A stretch of DNA of 64,000 nucleotides from an uncultured cyanobacterium (GTDB lineage: Bacteria > Cyanobacteriota > Cyanobacteriia > Cyanobacteriales > Nostocaceae). The position numbers and the translations under genes are program-made. The stretch is from the NCBI GenBank assembly GCA_903848645.1, contig CAINGU010000077.1, positions 1-64,000 on the forward strand, in the 5' to 3' direction. Positions 16,920 to 25,889 of this stretch are shown here, piece by piece. Each line of letters opens with the position of its first letter. Positions within the stretch are counted from its first letter, which is position 1. A model generated the notes under the pieces. That model worked only from the letters and a program-made list of their open reading frames with translations. It was not told the DNA's origin and searched no databases.

Positions 16920-18593
16920 ATGCAATCACCAATTACAGTTGGTACTATCTTACAAAATCGTTACCACATAATTCACATTATTGGACAGGGGGGATTTGGT
17001 AGAACCTATCTAGCAGAAGACCAAAGGCGCTTTAATGAGCTTTGTGTCCTGAAAGAGTTAATTGCTCCAGGAACAGGAACATCTGGTGGACAGAAAGCCC
17101 AAGAGTTATTTGAGCGAGAATCTGCTATCTTGTATCAAATTGAGCATCCACAAGTTCCCAGATTTCGAGAAAAATTTGCCCAAAACGAAAGATTGTTTTT
17201 GGTGCAGGATTTTGTGGCTGGTAAGACTTACCGCAATTTGCTTAAAGAACGCCAAGACGCTGGAACAACTTTTACTGAAGCTGAAATACTGCATTTATTA
17301 CGCACTTTATTGCCCGTTCTTAGTTATATTCACGGACAGGGAATTATTCATCGGGATATCTCCCCAGAGAATATAATTTTACGGGAAAGTGATACCCTAC
17401 CTGTATTAATTGATTTTGGGGTAGTCAAGGAATTAGCCACAAAATTACAATCTTCAACCCCCACACCAGTCACTACCGTTGGTAAATTGGGTTACGCGCC
17501 TAGTGAGCAAATGCAAACAGGCAGAGTATATCCTAGTAGTGATTTGTACGCGCTGGCTGTGACGGCAATAGTTTTATTAACGGGAAAAGAACCCGCAGAT
17601 TTATTTGACGAGCAGCAACTAACCTGGAATTGGCAACAATGGGCAAAGGTGAAACCGGAATTTGCTCAAATTTTGCAGCGAATGTTGAATCATAAGCCGG
17701 GGGAAAGATATCAAAGTGCGGCTGAGGTGACTCAAGCACTGCTTAATCTAGGACAGAGTAGCCAACCTGCTGCTAATTTATCTTATCTGCAAACTATCGC
17801 CGTTGGTCATCGTCCTGAACCCATATCAACAACACCAGAAAAGCCCCAACCTTCAAATTCTAGCCAAAGTAGCTCTATTTTAGATAATCCTGTGGCTTTG
17901 GGAGGAATTGGCTGTATTGTAATTCTTTTAGCCGGATTTGGTTCTTGGACTGTAGTAAGTTCCCTCAAAAATCAGTCGCGTCCAGCACCAGAAATAGCGA
18001 CAACACCACAATCATTTCCTTCTCCAGTTATTCCTAGTAGCTCAACATTGTCACCAACGCCTACACCCACAGCTACCAATAGTGAACCTGTGGTTAACCG
18101 CCAAATTCTGAGATTAGACAAGTCTAGTCCGGCGGCAATTGAGGGGAAATTGAAGGACAATGAATTAGTTGAATATACTTTGCGGGGTAAGCGTGGACAA
18201 AAACTAACTATATTTGTCAATGAAGGTAATGGGATTGTACTGAAGATTATAGCACCCAATGGTGAAATTATTAATAGTCAAGAGCAACAATCTCCGTCTT
18301 ATGAGGGAATATTACCGGATAATGGCAAATATATTATTCAATTAACTTTGTCTGGAGGTGTGTCGGATGCTAATTATAGTTTAAATGTGGCTTTAGAATC
18401 GCCCACCCCAAGGGAAACCCCAACCCCAACGCAAACTCCTACCCCAAGGGAAACCCCAACCCCAACGCAAACTCCCACACCAATGGAAACCCCAACCCCA
18501 ATGGAAACCCCCACACCAATGGAAACTCCTACACCAAGGGAAACCCCAACCCCAATGGAAACTCCCACACCAGGGTTTAATGGGACTAATTAA
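16920..18593 (+). CDS. Membrane-anchored Ser/Thr protein kinase with PPC-like domain and Pro/Thr repeat tail
   Basis: 557 residues. The kinase domain (about 10-275) has GQGGFGRTYLAED, CVLKEL (Lys), HRDISPENIIL and DFGVVKE. The HRD loop has Ser where the usual Lys sits, common in this cyanobacterial subgroup. A linker and one transmembrane helix follow (residues about 322-345, VALGGIGCIVILLAGFGSW). Beyond the membrane, residues about 398-490 (LKDNELVEYTLRGKRGQKLTIFV..GIVLKIIAPNGEII) look like a bacterial pre-peptidase C-terminal beta-sandwich. The tail (about 497-550) is PTP(R/T/M)ETPTP repeats. The kinase is likely cytoplasmic with an external sensor or wall-binding part. Confidence 0.9.
   Translation: MQSPITVGTILQNRYHIIHIIGQGGFGRTYLAEDQRRFNELCVLKELIAPGTGTSGGQKAQELFERESAILYQIEHPQVPRFREKFAQNERLFLVQDFVAGKTYRNLLKERQDAGTTFTEAEILHLLRTLLPVLSYIHGQGIIHRDISPENIILRESDTLPVLIDFGVVKELATKLQSSTPTPVTTVGKLGYAPSEQMQTGRVYPSSDLYALAVTAIVLLTGKEPADLFDEQQLTWNWQQWAKVKPEFAQILQRMLNHKPGERYQSAAEVTQALLNLGQSSQPAANLSYLQTIAVGHRPEPISTTPEKPQPSNSSQSSSILDNPVALGGIGCIVILLAGFGSWTVVSSLKNQSRPAPEIATTPQSFPSPVIPSSSTLSPTPTPTATNSEPVVNRQILRLDKSSPAAIEGKLKDNELVEYTLRGKRGQKLTIFVNEGNGIVLKIIAPNGEIINSQEQQSPSYEGILPDNGKYIIQLTLSGGVSDANYSLNVALESPTPRETPTPTQTPTPRETPTPTQTPTPMETPTPMETPTPMETPTPRETPTPMETPTPGFNGTN
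18402..18575 (+). repeat. Pro/Thr-coding tandem repeat in the kinase tail
   Basis: Imperfect 18-36 bp units of the CCCCAACCCCAA(C/T)G type, nine or so six-residue TPTP.ET blocks. Units with MET, RET and TQT variants are interspersed. The length is likely to vary between strains. Confidence 0.85.
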
Positions 18594-18644
18594 CGCTAAA
18601 TTATGAAAAGAAGCAAATTAAGTTGTCATTTTTAGCAGAAAACG

Positions 18645-19328
18645 TTGTTGAACACTTTACTGATTACGGGAACTGATACGGAAGCTGGTAAAACTGTTGT
18701 CACGACAGCTTTAGCGGCTTATTGGCAAAAATATTATCCTCAGCGTAGTTTGGGGATAATGAAGCCAATTCAATCGGGGTTAGGAGATAGGGAACTGTAC
18801 CAAACTCTGTTTAATTTGGAACAGTCACCAGAAGAAATTACACCTTTGTATTTTCAAGCCCCTTTAGCCCCTCCTATCGCTGCGGCTAAAGAAAATCGCC
18901 AAGTTGATTTAGCGGTAGTTTGGCGAACTTTATTAGCTTTGCAAAAACAACGTGATTTTGTGTTGGTGGAATCTTTGGGGGGTTTAGGTTCACCGATTAC
19001 TGATGAATCGACGGTAGCTGATTTGGCAGGTGAATGGCGATTACAAACTATTTTAGTTGTGCCGGTGAGATTGGGAGCGATAGCGAGCGCTGTTGCTAAT
19101 GTAGCATTAGCTAGGCAAACTAAAATCAATCTCCGGGGGATTATCCTTAACTGTACCCAACCGCGCACCGAGGCAGAAATTGCTGATTTAACCCCACCAG
19201 ATTTAATTCAATCATTAACAAATATACCCGTTTTAGGTTGTGTTCCCTATCTCGAAAATCCCAGAGATTTGGCAAAACTTGCGGAAGTGGCTGCGGCTTT
19301 AGATTGGGAAATATATTGCAGGGAATAG
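18645..19328 (+). CDS. bioD: Dethiobiotin synthetase
   Basis: 227 residues. The N-terminal P-loop is [23 protein letters not shown], the specific BioD signature with [16 protein letters not shown] follows (residues about 40-46), then [11 protein letters not shown] for the second phosphate/Mg site and LRGIILN. BioD closes the ureido ring of dethiobiotin from DAPA, CO2 and ATP, the step before BioB. The start is TTG at 18645 or 18648; no ATG is available in frame before the P-loop. It lies 51 nt after the kinase gene on the same strand; no other biotin gene is in the window. Confidence 0.95.
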   Translation: MLNTLLITGTDTEAGKTVVTTALAAYWQKYYPQRSLGIMKPIQSGLGDRELYQTLFNLEQSPEEITPLYFQAPLAPPIAAAKENRQVDLAVVWRTLLALQKQRDFVLVESLGGLGSPITDESTVADLAGEWRLQTILVVPVRLGAIASAVANVALARQTKINLRGIILNCTQPRTEAEIADLTPPDLIQSLTNIPVLGCVPYLENPRDLAKLAEVAAALDWEIYCRE

Positions 19329-19401
19329 GTGATTGGTAATTGGTGATTAGTGATTGGGAAGAGTTTTTTAATTGTCAATTTTTAATTTTTAATTGATAAA
19401 T

Positions 19402-20619
19402 ATGGTTTCTACATTTCCTCTGGCTTCAACGGTAAATCTCAAAAATGTCAGGTTAGAAATTCGGGCTTTACAACCGCAATTAGTGGAATGGAGACGACAG
19501 ATACACCAAAAACCAGAATTAGGTTTTCAGGAGAAAATCACCGCGGAGTTTATTGCCGAAAAGTTGCAAAATTGGGGAATTGCCCATCAAACGGGAATTG
19601 CTCAAACGGGAATTGTTGCTATTATTAAAGGTGAAAAACCTGGGAATGGGAAAGTATTAGCAATTCGGGCTGATATGGATGCTTTACCAATTCAAGAACT
19701 CAACGAAGTTGCCTATTGTTCTCAACATGATGGGATAATGCACGCTTGTGGACATGATGGACATACAGCGATCGCTCTCGGTACAGCCTATTACCTCAAT
19801 CAACACCGGCAAGACTTTAGCGGCACTGTAAAAATTATCTTCCAACCAGCAGAAGAAGGTCCCGGTGGTGCAAAGCCCATGATAGCAGCAGGTGTACTTA
19901 ATAACCCTGATGTTGATGCCATTATCGGTTTACACTTATGGAATAATCTCCCCTTGGGGACTGTGGGAGTCCGGGCTGGGGCATTAATGGCCGCTGTAGA
20001 ATTGTTCCGTTGCACTATTTTCGGTAAAGGTGGACATGGGGCAATTCCTCATCAAACAGTAGATTCTATAGTCGTAGCGGCGCAAATAGTCAATGCTTTA
20101 CAAACGATTGTTTCCCGCAACGTTAACCCTATTGATTCGGCCGTTGTCACAGTGGGAGAACTTCACGCCGGGACAGCGGTTAATGTGATTGCTGATACCG
20201 CGAGAATGGGCGGAACTGTGAGATATTTTAACCCTGATTTAGCAGGTTTTTTTAAAGAACGCATTCAACAAATTATTGGGGGAATTTGTCAAAGTCACGG
20301 TGCAAATTATGATTTAGATTATATTCATCTTTATCCACCAGTTATCAATGATGCGGGAATTGCTGCATTAGTGCGTTCAGTTGCGGAAGCAGTGATAGAA
20401 ACCCCCATTGGTATTGTTCCCGAATGTCAAACCATGGGTGGGGAAGATATGTCATTTTTCTTGCAAGAAGTTCCTGGTTGTTACTTTTTTCTCGGTTCTG
20501 CAAATCCAGAGAAAAAATTAAATTATCCTCATCATCATCCCCGATTTGATTTTGATGAAACGGCTTTACCAATGGGTGTAGAAATGTTTGTGCGCTGTAT
20601 GGAAAAGTTTTTTGCTTAA
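19402..20619 (+). CDS. M20-family amidohydrolase (N-acyl-amino-acid/hippurate hydrolase type)
   Basis: 405 residues from ATG 19402; a TTG three codons upstream is less likely. Motifs: RRQIHQKPELGFQE, IRADMDALPIQE (metal-binding Asp), MHACGHDGHTAIALG (His-Asp), QPAEEGPGGAKPMI (Glu pair), GGHGAIPHQTVDSI (dimerisation domain) and MGGEDMSFFLQEVPGCYFFLG. This is the M20D group that removes acyl groups from amino acids or related amides. The exact substrate cannot be read. Its end overlaps the convergent SLH gene by 4 nt. Confidence 0.93.
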   Translation: MVSTFPLASTVNLKNVRLEIRALQPQLVEWRRQIHQKPELGFQEKITAEFIAEKLQNWGIAHQTGIAQTGIVAIIKGEKPGNGKVLAIRADMDALPIQELNEVAYCSQHDGIMHACGHDGHTAIALGTAYYLNQHRQDFSGTVKIIFQPAEEGPGGAKPMIAAGVLNNPDVDAIIGLHLWNNLPLGTVGVRAGALMAAVELFRCTIFGKGGHGAIPHQTVDSIVVAAQIVNALQTIVSRNVNPIDSAVVTVGELHAGTAVNVIADTARMGGTVRYFNPDLAGFFKERIQQIIGGICQSHGANYDLDYIHLYPPVINDAGIAALVRSVAEAVIETPIGIVPECQTMGGEDMSFFLQEVPGCYFFLGSANPEKKLNYPHHHPRFDFDETALPMGVEMFVRCMEKFFA

Positions 20620-21287
20620 AATGAAGGAACTTCAGGAACTATAGGCATTTCCGGTTGTTTCTGCTGACGTTGCAAATACTTACTCAATACATAAGCTAAA
20701 TCCCCCCGTGTCATGGGTCTTAGTGGGTAAATATTACCTTGTGTATCGGTATTCACAAATCCCTCAGTTATGACTGTAGCGATGGCTTTTCTAGCCCAAT
20801 CAGGGATATTTTTAGCATCTGGATATGGTGTGAGAATCTCATTAACAGTATCATCAGAAAATTGAAAAACCCCATAAGCTTGGGCAAAAATCGCTAAACC
20901 TTCTGCCCTAGTTACCTTCTGATTGGGGAAAAACATATTTCCCCGATAACCTTTCATAATCTCGGTTTTCAAAACTATTTGAATATCTTGATATGCAGAA
21001 TTAGAAATAGGAACATCAGGGACAAATATAGATTGTTCTTGTTGATTAATTAGCCGTTTATCTAAATTAAATGCTTTTACCAAAATTGATGCTAATTCTG
21101 CCCGACTAATTAACTTATCTGGATAAAATTGACCATCGGAAAAATTATTCATTAACTTGTAATCAACTACCTTTTGTATATATTCTGAACTAGTAACAGG
21201 TATTGTTTCTGTTGATTGTTCTTGTGCAAAACTTGGATAAGTTTGCAACAGTGTGATTAAAGTCAACATCCCCAGGATTTTTTTCAT
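20616..21287 (-). CDS. S-layer homology (SLH) domain protein
   Basis: 223 residues with a signal peptide (MKKILGMLTLITLLQTYPSFAQ). Three SLH modules follow: YIQKVVDYKLMNNFSDGQFYPDKLISRAELASIL, DIQIVLKTEIMKGYRGNMFFPNQKVTRAEGLAIF and KAIATVITEGFVNTDTQGNIYPLRPMTRGDLAYVL. SLH modules bind cell-wall polymers, so this is an exported, wall-associated protein. It ends in PEMPIVPEVPSF and no other domain is present. It lacks the porin barrel found in cyanobacterial SLH-porins. Confidence 0.9.
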   Translation of the reverse strand: MKKILGMLTLITLLQTYPSFAQEQSTETIPVTSSEYIQKVVDYKLMNNFSDGQFYPDKLISRAELASILVKAFNLDKRLINQQEQSIFVPDVPISNSAYQDIQIVLKTEIMKGYRGNMFFPNQKVTRAEGLAIFAQAYGVFQFSDDTVNEILTPYPDAKNIPDWARKAIATVITEGFVNTDTQGNIYPLRPMTRGDLAYVLSKYLQRQQKQPEMPIVPEVPSF

Positions 21288-21502
21288 CGCGACTTAATTT
21301 TTTGATAACTACATTATTAATATTGACACTGATTGCATAATTGAAATTGCCAATTTTCTACATAATTAGTTATTAGGATTTTTTGTGTTTATAATTTATA
21401 AACCTTTATATTTAATATCTTATCTATTAACCATTACCAATTTTGTAGTATAGTCGGCTGTGATAGTATTTTTCATAGCGTGAATTTTTCAGGAGTTAAA
21501 GA

Positions 21503-22213
21503 ATGTCCATACCAGCAGATCCAGTTAAATTGATGAAGCAAGAAGTTGGCAAAGCCGCCGCCAATTTGGTAAAATCCGGTTCAATAGTTGGTTTGGGTAC
21601 AGGTTCAACCACAGCTTACACCATCCAGTATTTAGGAGAACGCCTCAAATCAGGAGAACTCAAAGATATTGTCGGTATCCCCACCTCATTTCAATCAGAA
21701 GTATTAGCAAAAGAGTATGGCGTTCCTCTGACAACTTTAGACGCTGTAGACCATATTGATATTGCCATAGATGGCGCGGATGAAGTAGATCCTCACAAAA
21801 ACTTAATTAAAGGTGGTGGTGCAGCACATACCCGCGAAAAGGTTGTAGATTACCTCGCTGCACAGTTTATTGTTGTCGTGGATAGCGGTAAGTTAGTAGA
21901 TAAACTGGGTTCTGTCTTTGCTGTGCCGGTAGAAGTCATCCCTATGGCACTTACCCCCGTCACCAATGCCATTAAAGCACTTGGTGGTAAGCCAGAATTG
22001 CGTATGGGTGTCAGAAAAGCAGGTCCAGTGATTACTGACCAAGGTAATATGGTTTTAGATGTCACCTTTGATCATATCGAAGATCCTGTAAACCTAGAAA
22101 AAACCTTGAATAATATTCCTGGTGTTTTGGAAAATGGTATTTTTGTTAATTGTGCTGACGTAGTTCTTGTTGGTGAAGTAATTGACGGAAAGCCTGTAGT
22201 TAGACAGCTTTAA
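21503..22213 (+). CDS. rpiA: Ribose-5-phosphate isomerase A
   Basis: 236 residues, full length. Motifs: [22 protein letters not shown] (phosphate loop), [41 protein letters not shown] (active-site Asp, Lys and Glu region) and [11 protein letters not shown]. It interconverts ribulose-5-P and ribose-5-P in the Calvin cycle and pentose phosphate pathway. AGGAGTTAAAG lies 11 nt upstream of the ATG as a good ribosome-binding site. Single gene with its own upstream spacer of 215 nt. Confidence 0.97.
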   Translation: MSIPADPVKLMKQEVGKAAANLVKSGSIVGLGTGSTTAYTIQYLGERLKSGELKDIVGIPTSFQSEVLAKEYGVPLTTLDAVDHIDIAIDGADEVDPHKNLIKGGGAAHTREKVVDYLAAQFIVVVDSGKLVDKLGSVFAVPVEVIPMALTPVTNAIKALGGKPELRMGVRKAGPVITDQGNMVLDVTFDHIEDPVNLEKTLNNIPGVLENGIFVNCADVVLVGEVIDGKPVVRQL

Positions 22214-22351
22214 ATCCTTAGCTAATCGCATAAGTTATTAGTTAGGGAAAAAGGCATAAGTGAGAGGAAGAAAACGGAGTTTAATTAACCTCTTTACTAA
22301 TTACCTTTTTTCCAGATCAATACCTTATCCAAATTGGAAAAAGCCTTGATT

Positions 22352-22420
22352 TGTAGGTTGGGTTGAAGCATGAAACCCAACAAATGCGTTGGGTTGCGCT
22401 GTCGCTTAACCCAACCTACA
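22352..22420. repeat. Nested palindromic intergenic repeat (TGTAGGTTGGGTT family), copy 1
   Basis: Outer arms TGTAGGTTGGGTT and AACCCAACCTACA match perfectly. An inner hairpin AACCCAAC-AAATGC-GTTGGGTT nests within. A degenerate second copy lies at 60888-60979. It sits between rpiA and the aldo/keto reductase gene; it may be a mobile MITE-like element or act as a terminator. Confidence 0.85.
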
Positions 22421-22508
22421 GAAAATGGCTAAGGTATTGCTAGCTTAACCCAAATAAATTGTAAACACCTTAAATATACAAGTTTCTTCATTCATCCTAA
22501 ATTTACTA

Positions 22509-23690
22509 ATGCTATACAAACGCTTTGGCCGAACAGAATTACAAATGCCCGTTTTCTCTTGTGGGGGAATGCGATATCAATATAAATGGCAGGATGTGAC
22601 ACCAGAGGAAATTCCCACAGATAATCAAGAAAATTTAGAAGCTGTAATTCGTCGCGCATTAGAACTAGGAATTAATCATATTGAAACTGCGCGGTTTTAT
22701 GGAACATCAGAAATGCAATTGGGGAAAATCCTGCCGCAGTTTCCTCGAGAAAAGTTAATTGTACAAACTAAAGTTCCTCCTGTTGCCAATTCCCAAGAAT
22801 TCCGCGAAACTTTTGAAAAATCTTTAGCTTATCTTCAATTAGATTATGTTGATTTGCTGGGTTTACATGGTATTAATGATGCGGAAAGTTTTGATCATTG
22901 TATGCGTGTAGATGGTTGCTGGGAAGTAGCAAAACAATTACAAGCAGAAGGAAAAGTCAGATTTATTGGTTTTTCTACTCATGGATCTACGGATGTGATT
23001 GTGCAAGCAATTAATACTAATAAATTTGATTATGTGAATTTGCATTGGTACTATATTAATCAATGGAATTGGCCTGCTATTGAAGCTGCAAATAAATTAG
23101 ATATGGGTGTATTTATTATTAGCCCATCTAATAAAGGTGGGTTATTATATCAACCCCCAGCAAAGTTAGTTGATTTATGTGCGCCCTTGAGTCCAATGGT
23201 GTTTAATAACTTGTTTTGTTTGAGTCATTCTCAAGTGCATACATTGAGTGTAGGGGCAGCAAAACCAAGTGATTTTGATGAACATTTAAAGACTTTAGAG
23301 TTGTTAGATAATGCGGCGGAAATTTTACCACCAATTATTTCAAGATTGGAGTCAGAAGCAGTCAAGATTTTAGGAGAAGATTGGCTAAAAACCTGGGAGA
23401 TTAATTTACCAACTTGGGAAGAAACTCCAGGACAAATAAATATAAGAGTGATTTTGTGGTTGTTAAATTTAGCTTTGGCTTATGACATGATTGAGTATGG
23501 CAAAATGCGTTATAATCTCTTAGGTAATGGTGGTTATTGGTTTCCTGGTAATCGGGCTGATAAGTTAGAGGAATTGGATTTACGAGAATGTCTTATTAAT
23601 AGTCCCCAGGCTGAAAAAATACCGCAGATGTTAGCTAAAGCCCAGGAAATATTAGGGGGTGCAGAGGTAAAGCGGTTATCTCAGAGTTGA
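22509..23690 (+). CDS. Aldo/keto reductase family protein
   Basis: 393 residues. The N-terminus MLYKRFGRTELQMPVFSCGGMR is typical. INHIETARFYGTSEMQLG holds the catalytic Tyr (in RFYG), although Glu replaces the usual Asp before it. LIVQTKV (Lys), YVDLLGLHGIN (His) and VRFIGFSTHG complete the barrel. The C-terminal 130 residues (from about 265) form an extension with ILGEDWLKTWEINLPTW and MRYNLLGNGGYWFPG; no ferredoxin-type CxxC cluster is seen. An NADPH-dependent oxidoreductase is likely, substrate unknown. It is convergent with the Toprim-like gene, with an 18-nt spacer. Confidence 0.9.
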   Translation: MLYKRFGRTELQMPVFSCGGMRYQYKWQDVTPEEIPTDNQENLEAVIRRALELGINHIETARFYGTSEMQLGKILPQFPREKLIVQTKVPPVANSQEFRETFEKSLAYLQLDYVDLLGLHGINDAESFDHCMRVDGCWEVAKQLQAEGKVRFIGFSTHGSTDVIVQAINTNKFDYVNLHWYYINQWNWPAIEAANKLDMGVFIISPSNKGGLLYQPPAKLVDLCAPLSPMVFNNLFCLSHSQVHTLSVGAAKPSDFDEHLKTLELLDNAAEILPPIISRLESEAVKILGEDWLKTWEINLPTWEETPGQINIRVILWLLNLALAYDMIEYGKMRYNLLGNGGYWFPGNRADKLEELDLRECLINSPQAEKIPQMLAKAQEILGGAEVKRLSQS

Positions 23691-23708
23691 ATTTTATTAA
23701 GGATCTTC

Positions 23709-24359
23709 TTAATATAAATTCCAACCTTGTATTTCTACCACTTGTTGAATTTCCGCTTCTAATTCTTGAAAAGCAGATAAAGCTCGCAGTGGGGAAAAAT
23801 CATTTATCAGGTCTGCTAAACGGTGAACACGTTCGTTTACCCGAAAACTATTGAGTCTACGACCATTAAGCCCACTGGCTTCTCGTAATAGTTGATAAAG
23901 AACGTCTTTAGGGTCAGGTAGTTGTTCAACTGTATGGATATTTGGCAATTGTAATTTCTGACGACCACGAGGATTATCCGCAGCTACTCGTAGTGTTGTG
24001 TGGTCAAATAATAGCCATGCTTCTAACATCCGAACTGGAATAACACAAACATGAACTGGTGGAACTATCACAGAGTTTTTAACTTCTTCTAACGCTTTGC
24101 AAATTTCAATTACACGGTTTTCTCGTGGTTCTCTTTCTGCATCTCTATGGATAAATAAGAGGTCACAAGGATAGAGTTCTAGGCTTTTGATAATGCGTAG
24201 TGGTAAGGTTTTCGGAATTGTGCGTAAGCCTCGCAAATCTGCCCATTGTGGTTGAATAGCACGGTTAACCTGATTTTCTTCTAATAACCAGGTGAGGATA
24301 GGCATCAATGCTTTGTCTGAACTGCCATCTGACAGTAAAGTGTAAAAAAGTTCTTTCAT
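23709..24359 (-). CDS. Toprim/DUF4276-like protein, partner of the AAA ATPase
   Basis: 216 residues. The start FYTLLSDGSSDKALMPIL and the later LLFIHRDAEREPRENR have the spacing of a Toprim-like fold (an acidic residue in the first strand, then an HRDAE motif). IPVRMLEAWLLFDHTTLRVAADNP follows and resembles the motif of DUF4276/RloB-type proteins. The gene starts 2 nt after the stop of the AAA ATPase gene, so they form one operon. Such ATPase plus Toprim-type nuclease pairs (OLD, Gabija, PARIS and RloAB types) are anti-phage modules. I cannot assign this pair to a named type, and defence is inferred from the pairing. Confidence 0.7.
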   Translation of the reverse strand: MKELFYTLLSDGSSDKALMPILTWLLEENQVNRAIQPQWADLRGLRTIPKTLPLRIIKSLELYPCDLLFIHRDAEREPRENRVIEICKALEEVKNSVIVPPVHVCVIPVRMLEAWLLFDHTTLRVAADNPRGRQKLQLPNIHTVEQLPDPKDVLYQLLREASGLNGRRLNSFRVNERVHRLADLINDFSPLRALSAFQELEAEIQQVVEIQGWNLY

Positions 24360-24361
24360 GC

Positions 24362-25840
24362 CTATTCAGTAGGGGAACCAGGAATTAGAAATTGAAGGTC
24401 AGGTCTATCTACAACTCGGTGTTGATTGGGTTCTGATTCGTCCATTACTACCGGATTTAAGTAATCAAGAAGTTTACCTTTAGGAACAACATTTACTCCT
24501 TCAGGAGCTTTTTGTCGCCAAGTATCTGGTAGACAACCAAAAGACACCCGTTTAAAGCGTTTTCCTGAACTTACGGTTTCTTTTAATTCAGCAATCAATA
24601 GACTATCATCAGGTATTTGCATCACTACGGCAGGTGAATGAGTGTTGATGATTACTTGACGTAATGGATTATCTATATTAATGGGATAATTAACATCAGT
24701 TGCAATATCTTGAAGTAGTTGGAGTATTTTGGGAATACGTGCTGGATGAATGCCATTTTCTGGTTCTTCCAAACACAGAAGACCTTGTGTTTCTGGATCT
24801 AATGCCAAAACTGCTAAAGCTAAAAAACGCAAAGTTCCATCTGATAATGCTCTGGCTGGATGTGCTGTACCATCTCTACCAGTCACTATTAATGTTAGAA
24901 GTTGACGTTTTTCATCTCGGTCAATTCCTACTTTACGAACATCATTAATTAGTTGTGCTAACCGATTAGCAACTTGGCTGTAAACTTGTTCCTCTGCTTC
25001 ATCTTCTGTCAGTTCAGTTGTTGAATAATTTGTATTGAATCGTGCTAAACGATAGAGTGTGGCAGCTAAATGAGAGCCATCCATAGCTAATTTTGTGGGT
25101 GATGTAAATTCATCTGGTTGACGTAATGCTGAAGGTTCTAATTGTAGTAGCCGCCAAGATTGCATTTCTCTTTTTGCTAGTAAAACCGTAGGACTTTCAG
25201 CAGTATTAGCCATAGAAAGCAAAGTTCGAGAAGGATTAACAGATATCAACAATCTATGTTTTGCTTGTTTTCCTTCTAAACGTAGTTTGATCAGGCGCTC
25301 TTTTTCTATTATCTCTGTTGAAATGAAAGAAGGGACACGCCCTGACCCTTTGACAGCAGATTTCCGCCATATAGGTTCATGATTAAACAATAAGTTTGCT
25401 TTGGCATAACTAAGATTAATACGAACTAATTCTTCTTTGATAATTTCTAGTGAACCTAAAGACCGTAATTTATCATCTTCACGGTAAGCAAGAGTTAAGC
25501 AGTAGCGAAGGAAGGTAATACTAGCTTTTGCCTGTTGACCTAAATCATCTACCCCTTCTGCTGGTATGATCATTTCGGCTTCAAAGGACATTTCATTTGC
25601 ATATTCATCACCAACTCGATGAAATAGGCTACGGACATCAGTGGTTCGACTTTTTTCATCTCGCACAGATAAGGCAGCATCAATTAATGGACGATCTGCG
25701 ATCGCACTCAAAAATCTAATAGCATCAAATAAGTTAGATTTGCCGACTCCATTAGCACCTGCTACACAAGTAAATGAACCAAAGCGAACATCTACATCAA
25801 CAAGGTTTTTAAAACCAGACACTTTTAACCTGGTTAGCAT
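24362..25840 (-). CDS. AAA-type (SMC/OLD-like) ATPase
   Basis: 492 residues. The N-terminus LKVSGFKNLVDVDVRFGSFTCVAGANGVGKSNLFDAI carries Walker A (residues about 30-37), in the AAA15/AAA21 arrangement. A long insert runs through residues 60-310. The signature-like ALSDGTLRFLALAVLALD, Walker B GLLCLEEPENGIHP and the H-motif INTHSPAVVMQIP follow. No Toprim domain is fused to its C-terminus, unlike OLD or GajA; instead the next gene supplies a Toprim-like protein. It would act as the sensor or loader ATPase of the pair. It may also be a non-defence DNA repair ATPase. Confidence 0.85.
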   Translation of the reverse strand: MLTRLKVSGFKNLVDVDVRFGSFTCVAGANGVGKSNLFDAIRFLSAIADRPLIDAALSVRDEKSRTTDVRSLFHRVGDEYANEMSFEAEMIIPAEGVDDLGQQAKASITFLRYCLTLAYREDDKLRSLGSLEIIKEELVRINLSYAKANLLFNHEPIWRKSAVKGSGRVPSFISTEIIEKERLIKLRLEGKQAKHRLLISVNPSRTLLSMANTAESPTVLLAKREMQSWRLLQLEPSALRQPDEFTSPTKLAMDGSHLAATLYRLARFNTNYSTTELTEDEAEEQVYSQVANRLAQLINDVRKVGIDRDEKRQLLTLIVTGRDGTAHPARALSDGTLRFLALAVLALDPETQGLLCLEEPENGIHPARIPKILQLLQDIATDVNYPINIDNPLRQVIINTHSPAVVMQIPDDSLLIAELKETVSSGKRFKRVSFGCLPDTWRQKAPEGVNVVPKGKLLDYLNPVVMDESEPNQHRVVDRPDLQFLIPGSPTE

Positions 25841-25889
25841 AATATTACGTAATCAAGGATTAATAGAAGAATCACCAATCATAACTCAA

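Noticed and set aside
18374-18568. Minus-strand GVGVSIGV repeat frame
   Set aside because: It is the antisense of the kinase's Pro/Thr repeat.
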